10,570 nucleotides of DNA from Saprospiraceae bacterium. GTDB lineage: Bacteria > Bacteroidota > Bacteroidia > Chitinophagales > Saprospiraceae. Made by a program: the position numbers and the translations under genes. The DNA lies in NCBI GenBank assembly GCA_020850025.1, contig JADZFI010000091.1:1-10570 (forward strand), in the 5' to 3' direction. Position 1 is the stretch's first letter. Each line of letters starts with the position of its first letter. Below, piece after piece: positions 7,876 through 10,570 of the stretch. The notes beneath the pieces are model-generated. The model did no database searches, had not been told where the DNA came from, and saw only the letters and a program-made list of their open reading frames with translations.

Positions 7876-7905
7876 TTCAGGCCTGAAAAATGTATTCCAG
7901 GCCTG
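7876..7905. promoter_or_regulatory. Twin palindrome in greA leader (candidate operator or RNA element)
   Basis: A perfect 12-bp palindrome TTCAGGCCTGAA occupies 7876-7887, and its 8-bp core CAGGCCTG recurs at 7898-7905. The two cores are 20 bases apart, about two helical turns, so dimers bound there would face the same side of the DNA. No regulator is identified; a chance or RNA-folding role is also possible. Confidence 0.35.
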
Positions 7906-7939
7906 TGTTTCATCCATTTCTCACCAAATTATTTTGAAG

Positions 7940-8416
7940 ATGGCAAATTACAATTACCTGACTCAGGGCGGGTACGACAAACTCAAGGCTGAGCTGGAAG
8001 AGCTCAAAACTACAGGACGAATGGAAGCCGCGCGCGCCATCGCGGAGGCTCGTGCTCAGGGCGATCTGTCTGAAAATGCAGAGTATGATGCTGCTAAAGA
8101 CGCCCAGGGCCTCTTGGAGTTGAAAATCAGCGAGCTGGAAACGGTGCTTTCCACTGCACGCGTCATTGATGAAAGTCAACTGGATGCCTCCAAAGTGGCC
8201 ATCCTGTCGAATGTTACTATAAAAAACATCAAAACCGGCAAGGAAATGACCTATAAGCTGGTATCGGAAAGTGAAGCAGATGCCAAGCAACTGAAAATTT
8301 CCGTGACCTCTCCTATTGGTCAGGGCTTGCTCGGCAAGGTCAAAGGCGAGGTAGCTAAAATCACCACGCCGGGTGGAGCTTTGGAATTCGAGGTGGTGGA
8401 CATCACCATCGGGTAA
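7940..8416 (+). CDS. greA: Transcript cleavage (elongation) factor GreA
   Basis: GreA enters the secondary channel of RNA polymerase and stimulates cleavage of backtracked RNA so that stalled elongation complexes can resume. From the ATG at 7940 the protein has 158 residues, the usual GreA length; a TTG two codons upstream (7934) is also in frame but less likely. The N-terminal coiled-coil hairpin (about residues 8-75) contains AEARAQGDLSENAEYDAAKDAQ, with tip acidic residues D42 and E45 at the places of the catalytically important Asp41/Glu44 of E. coli GreA. The C-terminal FKBP-like domain shows SPIGQGLLGKVKGEV and closes with the LEFEVVDI strand. The gene appears monocistronic, with a promoter-like element and hairpin before it and another hairpin after it. 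Identification is firm. Confidence 0.96.
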   Translation: MANYNYLTQGGYDKLKAELEELKTTGRMEAARAIAEARAQGDLSENAEYDAAKDAQGLLELKISELETVLSTARVIDESQLDASKVAILSNVTIKNIKTGKEMTYKLVSESEADAKQLKISVTSPIGQGLLGKVKGEVAKITTPGGALEFEVVDITIG

Positions 8417-8434
8417 GGGCAGCTCCATTTCTAT

Positions 8435-8477
8435 GTAAATCGCCGGAGCTTTTCTTAAGCTTCGGCGATTTACTTTT
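8435..8477 (+). terminator. Intrinsic terminator after greA
   Basis: A 17-bp stem (arms 8435-8451 and 8457-8473, with one G-T wobble) and a 5-nt loop are followed by four T residues. It starts 19 bases after the greA stop codon. The end of the structure overlaps the promoter-like sequence of the next gene. Confidence 0.85.
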
Positions 8478-8478
8478 G
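8471..8478 (+). promoter_or_regulatory. Candidate promoter of the thioesterase gene, overlapping the greA terminator
   Basis: TACTTTTG fits the TAnnTTTG element exactly and lies just 5 bases before the ATG at 8483. Its usual spacing to the start site would put the RNA 5' end at or next to the start codon, giving a leaderless or nearly leaderless mRNA. No clear -33 TTG is present, and the site overlaps the terminator arm and T-tail, so the match may be partly fortuitous. Confidence 0.35.
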
Positions 8479-8482
8479 TGCC

Positions 8483-8890
8483 ATGCAACCACTGGATATT
8501 TTTCACAAAATGTATGACAACGATCCGTTCAGCCAATGGCTGGGGATACGGCTCGTGTCTATTGATCAGGGAACCTGTACCCTTCGGATGATCGTGCGCA
8601 AGGAGATGCTCAACGGTTTTGGCGTGGCCCACGGAGGTATTTCATTCTCCCTGGCCGACAGCGCCTTTGCCTTTGCCTGCAATTCGCATGGCCGTCATGC
8701 TGTTTCCATCCATTGTACGGTGGAGCATGTGGCGCCGGTATTTGAAGGCGATGAGCTGACGGCCATTGCCCGGGAAGACAACCTGGGCAAGTCCATATCC
8801 AATTATGCCATTGAGGTGACCAAACAGGACGGCACGCCGGTGGCCTTTTTCCGCGGCGTGGCGTACCGGAAGGCAAAAGAGTGGGAATAA
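8483..8890 (+). CDS. paaI: PaaI-type hotdog-fold acyl-CoA thioesterase
   Basis: This 135-residue single-domain protein has the length and signatures of the PaaI branch of hotdog thioesterases, which hydrolyse (hydroxy)phenylacetyl-CoA and related acyl-CoAs in the cytoplasm. LGIRLVSIDQGTCTLRM leads into MLNGFGVAHGGISFSLADSAFAFACNS, holding the family's conserved N44, H50-G51-G52 and D59, the last in the place of the catalytic Asp. The strands ending in FFRGVAYR match the family's C-terminal edge. The ATG at 8483 is directly downstream of the greA terminator. No phenylacetate catabolic genes lie in the window, so the substrate may be another acyl-CoA; a general thioesterase role is possible. 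Its TAA abuts the stop codon of the convergent phosphatase gene. Confidence 0.88.
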   Translation: MQPLDIFHKMYDNDPFSQWLGIRLVSIDQGTCTLRMIVRKEMLNGFGVAHGGISFSLADSAFAFACNSHGRHAVSIHCTVEHVAPVFEGDELTAIAREDNLGKSISNYAIEVTKQDGTPVAFFRGVAYRKAKEWE

Positions 8891-10138
8891 CTACGCAAAC
8901 ACCTTGCAGGTAAGCACGGTAATATCGTCCGGCCAGGGTTCTCTGCCCCGGAAGGTTTCGAGGTGTCGGAGCAATTGGGTGTTCAACTCTTTGGCGCCTT
9001 CCTGCGTGTGCTGTTGGAGGAATTTCAGCAGATTATCTTCGCCAAATTCTTCTCCTGCCGAGTTGCGCACCTCCGTTAACCCATCGGTATAGGAAAAAAT
9101 AATGGCCTCGCTGGTCAAGCTCAGGCCGCCGATTTCTAAAAATGGCAGTTCCGGCAGCCAGCCAAGAGAGGTGCAACCATTCTTTAGCAGGGTAACCTCT
9201 CCATCACTTACCAGTACCGGCGGCGTATGGCCGGCGTTTACATAATGCAGGGTTCTGGTATTGGTATCATACCGGGCAATGAATAGTGTGATGAATTTGT
9301 CGCCATTCGTTACATTGTACACGGCCGAATTGAGTTCATTGACAATATCTTCCAGTGAAGGGCGACGGGTAATGAGGGCGCGAAAATTGGCCTGGAAATT
9401 GGCCATCAGCAGAGCCGCAGCCACTCCTTTGCCGGTAATGTCGGCAATGCAAAAAGCAATTTGGCCATCTGGAAACTCGACGACATCGTAATAGTCGCCA
9501 CCAACGGCAAAGTGCGGCTTGTAAATGCTGGAGAGTTCATAGTTGTCGCCCGAGGGGAGACGCCAGGGAACCAGGGTACGCTGGATTTCTGCTGCCACCT
9601 CCAGCTCACGATTCACCACTTCCTGGCGCATGCGTTCCTTGAACAGGCGCTTGTTTTCAATGGCTACGGCAATAACATTGGTGATGGTAGTAACAAACTG
9701 CACCTTGTTGTACACATCGTCGTCGTCCTTGAAGCCGCCAATAAAGGCGTAGGCAATGGCTTCGTTCTTGTGCATGACGGGTATTACCAGATCAAACTCC
9801 CGTACCAGCGGATGCTCTGATTTCTCCAGACCCTGGGTGGAACGGTAGCGATCCAGCTCCTTGCTGATGTCGTGCTCCAAAAGATTTTCATCAATACCCA
9901 GGTGCGTTTTGCACTCCCACATGCCGTTATCGCGCAAAAAGAGGCACATTTTGCGGAGTTCCATCTCCCACCGCAAAAAAGTAGTGTACATGTTAAACAG
10001 ATCAACGGCGGCTACATTGTCGTTAATAGCTTGTGTGATAGCCAGCAAACTGTTGATTTGCAGTTGCTTGAGACTCACATCTCGCTCCAGTTTTTCGATG
10101 CGCGACAAGGTTCGTTTTATTTCGTGCAATTCAGGCAT
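8891..10138 (-). CDS. SpoIIE/RsbU-type PP2C serine/threonine phosphatase with GAF-like sensory region
   Basis: I choose the ATG at 10136-10138, giving 415 residues. A start 13 codons upstream (10177) is open but would overlap a promoter-like element, and its extra residues look non-coding. Order of parts: a coiled coil (about 5-30), a GAF-like region (about 45-165) with the strand LVIPVMHKNEAIAYAFIGGF, a helical linker with ELEVAAEIQRTLVPW (178-192), then the PP2C domain. The catalytic domain has the metal-binding acidic residues in GGDYYD (D215, D218), IADITGKGVAAALLMA (D233), YTDGLTE (D352) and PDDITVL (D404/D405), so it should be active. Relatives dephosphorylate anti-anti-sigma or other STAS-type proteins in partner-switching stress pathways, but no such partner is in the window. 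The gene is convergent with the thioesterase and divergent from frr. Confidence 0.92.
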   Translation of the reverse strand: MPELHEIKRTLSRIEKLERDVSLKQLQINSLLAITQAINDNVAAVDLFNMYTTFLRWEMELRKMCLFLRDNGMWECKTHLGIDENLLEHDISKELDRYRSTQGLEKSEHPLVREFDLVIPVMHKNEAIAYAFIGGFKDDDDVYNKVQFVTTITNVIAVAIENKRLFKERMRQEVVNRELEVAAEIQRTLVPWRLPSGDNYELSSIYKPHFAVGGDYYDVVEFPDGQIAFCIADITGKGVAAALLMANFQANFRALITRRPSLEDIVNELNSAVYNVTNGDKFITLFIARYDTNTRTLHYVNAGHTPPVLVSDGEVTLLKNGCTSLGWLPELPFLEIGGLSLTSEAIIFSYTDGLTEVRNSAGEEFGEDNLLKFLQQHTQEGAKELNTQLLRHLETFRGREPWPDDITVLTCKVFA

Positions 10139-10166
10139 GAAACAGCTTGCATGTGTAAATGCAGTG

Positions 10167-10174
10167 CCAAGGTA
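10167..10174 (-). promoter_or_regulatory. Weak promoter-like element of the phosphatase gene
   Basis: Read on the minus strand this is TACCTTGG, one base off the TAnnTTTG element, about 28 bases before the chosen ATG at 10138. No convincing -33 element is visible. It mainly supports the downstream start choice over the one at 10177. Confidence 0.3.
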
Positions 10175-10199
10175 CACAGGATGAGATTTTCTACCTCTC

Positions 10200-10219
10200 T
10201 TTTCGTATAAAAACGAAAA
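10200..10219. other. Small inverted repeat in the divergent phosphatase/frr intergenic region
   Basis: A perfect 7-bp inverted repeat (TTTTCGT at 10200-10206 and ACGAAAA at 10213-10219) with a 6-nt A/T loop lies between the divergent promoter regions. It could be an operator or a weak hairpin. No binding protein can be named. Confidence 0.3.
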
Positions 10220-10225
10220 CTTGGT

Positions 10226-10233
10226 GACATTTG
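10226..10233 (+). promoter_or_regulatory. Weak promoter-like element of frr
   Basis: GACATTTG differs by one base from the TAnnTTTG element and lies in the right place to start an frr transcript near 10240. The leader of that RNA would then consist almost entirely of the tandem repeat that follows. No clear -33 TTG is visible. Confidence 0.3.
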
Positions 10234-10248
10234 CACCCGGAAATCATT

Positions 10249-10313
10249 CCCCACATTCCCCACATTAACCACATTAAACCCATATTCACTACATTAACCA
10301 CATTCACCACATT
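10249..10313 (+). repeat. Seven-unit tandem repeat (about 9 nt, NNCCACATT) in the frr leader
   Basis: Consecutive units are CCCCACATT, CCCCACATT, AACCACATT, AAACCCATATT (11 nt), CACTACATT, AACCACATT and CACCACATT. All end in ATT and most carry CCACATT. The array stops two bases before the frr ATG, fills the ribosome-binding region and contains no Shine-Dalgarno. Unit number could vary by slippage. Confidence 0.85.
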
Positions 10314-10315
10314 AT

Positions 10316-10570
10316 ATGGAAGACGTACAATCAATCATGGCCGAAGCAGAGGCCCACATGAAAAAAGCACTGGAGCACCTTGATCACGAGTTGGCAAAAG
10401 TTAGAACCGGCAAAGCGTCCACTTCCCTGGTGGCCGATTTGATGGTGGATTATTACGGTACCCCTACTCCGATCACGCAGGTGGCCAATCTTCAGGTGAG
10501 CGATTCCCGTACGATTGTAATTCAGCCCTGGGAACGCAATATGGTTGGGCCGATCGAGCGCATTATCATC
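10316..10570 (+). CDS. frr: Ribosome recycling factor, N-terminal part (runs off the window)
   Basis: The frame is open from ATG 10316 to the last base, 85 residues of a protein that is normally about 185. RRF acts with EF-G to split the post-termination ribosome. The visible part is typical: a first long helix with MKKALEHLDHELAKVRTGKAS, containing the conserved LxKVRTGKAS block that begins the three-helix bundle, followed by domain II with VDYYGTPTPITQVANLQVSDSRTIVIQPW. The start is fixed by the family N-terminus; there is no Shine-Dalgarno and the bases immediately upstream are the last unit of a tandem repeat. The gene is divergent from the phosphatase gene. Confidence 0.95.
   Translation, partial: MEDVQSIMAEAEAHMKKALEHLDHELAKVRTGKASTSLVADLMVDYYGTPTPITQVANLQVSDSRTIVIQPWERNMVGPIERIII

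Noticed and set aside
7910..8632. 240-codon minus-strand open frame over greA
   Set aside because: It lies antisense to the confidently identified greA and runs into the thioesterase gene; its product has no recognisable features.
10139..10177. Upstream start for the phosphatase gene at 10177
   Set aside because: The extra 13 residues resemble no domain, overlap a promoter-like element, and the downstream ATG at 10138 opens directly onto the coiled coil.
10249..10313. CRISPR array
   Set aside because: Units are about 9 nt and contiguous without spacers, and there are no cas genes.

Overview
The window looks like chromosomal DNA from a Bacteroidota bacterium, most likely of the Saprospiraceae type. 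The reasons are the large secreted proteins ending in a type IX secretion (T9SS) sorting domain, a PorV/PorQ-like outer-membrane barrel gene beside them, start codons without clear Shine-Dalgarno sequences, and a good match to the Bacteroidota -7 promoter element (TAnnTTTG) upstream of greA. This taxonomic call is inference from gene content; no rRNA is present.

Layout, left to right. Positions 1-2601 hold the 3' part of a large T9SS-exported protein gene whose start lies outside the window. A 12-bp hairpin follows, then a PorV/PorQ-like barrel gene (2690-3730) closed by a strong intrinsic terminator. A second, paralogous T9SS cargo gene runs from 3986 to 7721. It is broken: the reading frame changes near 5075-5084, where a segment between two conserved motifs appears to be missing. 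Next is greA (7940-8416) with a structured leader, a PaaI-type hotdog thioesterase (8483-8890), and on the minus strand a GAF-like/SpoIIE-type PP2C phosphatase (8891-10138). The window ends inside frr (ribosome recycling factor, from 10316). The frr start is preceded by seven copies of a roughly 9-nt tandem repeat.

How the genes relate. The left 7.7 kb is a cell-surface/secretion block: two paralogous cargo proteins with a PorV/PorQ-family barrel between them, an arrangement that suggests a cargo and export-partner pairing. The right part is housekeeping and signalling: transcript-cleavage factor, acyl-CoA thioesterase, a stress-type phosphatase output module and translation recycling.

I see no CRISPR array, transposase, phage gene, tRNA or recognisable defence system. 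The points most worth checking are the broken junction in the second cargo gene, mosaic nucleotide identity between the two paralogs, a promoter-plus-terminator leader before greA that resembles in layout the E. coli GraL arrangement, a twin palindrome in the same leader, and the tandem repeat directly before frr. No stretch longer than 300 bases lacks a gene.
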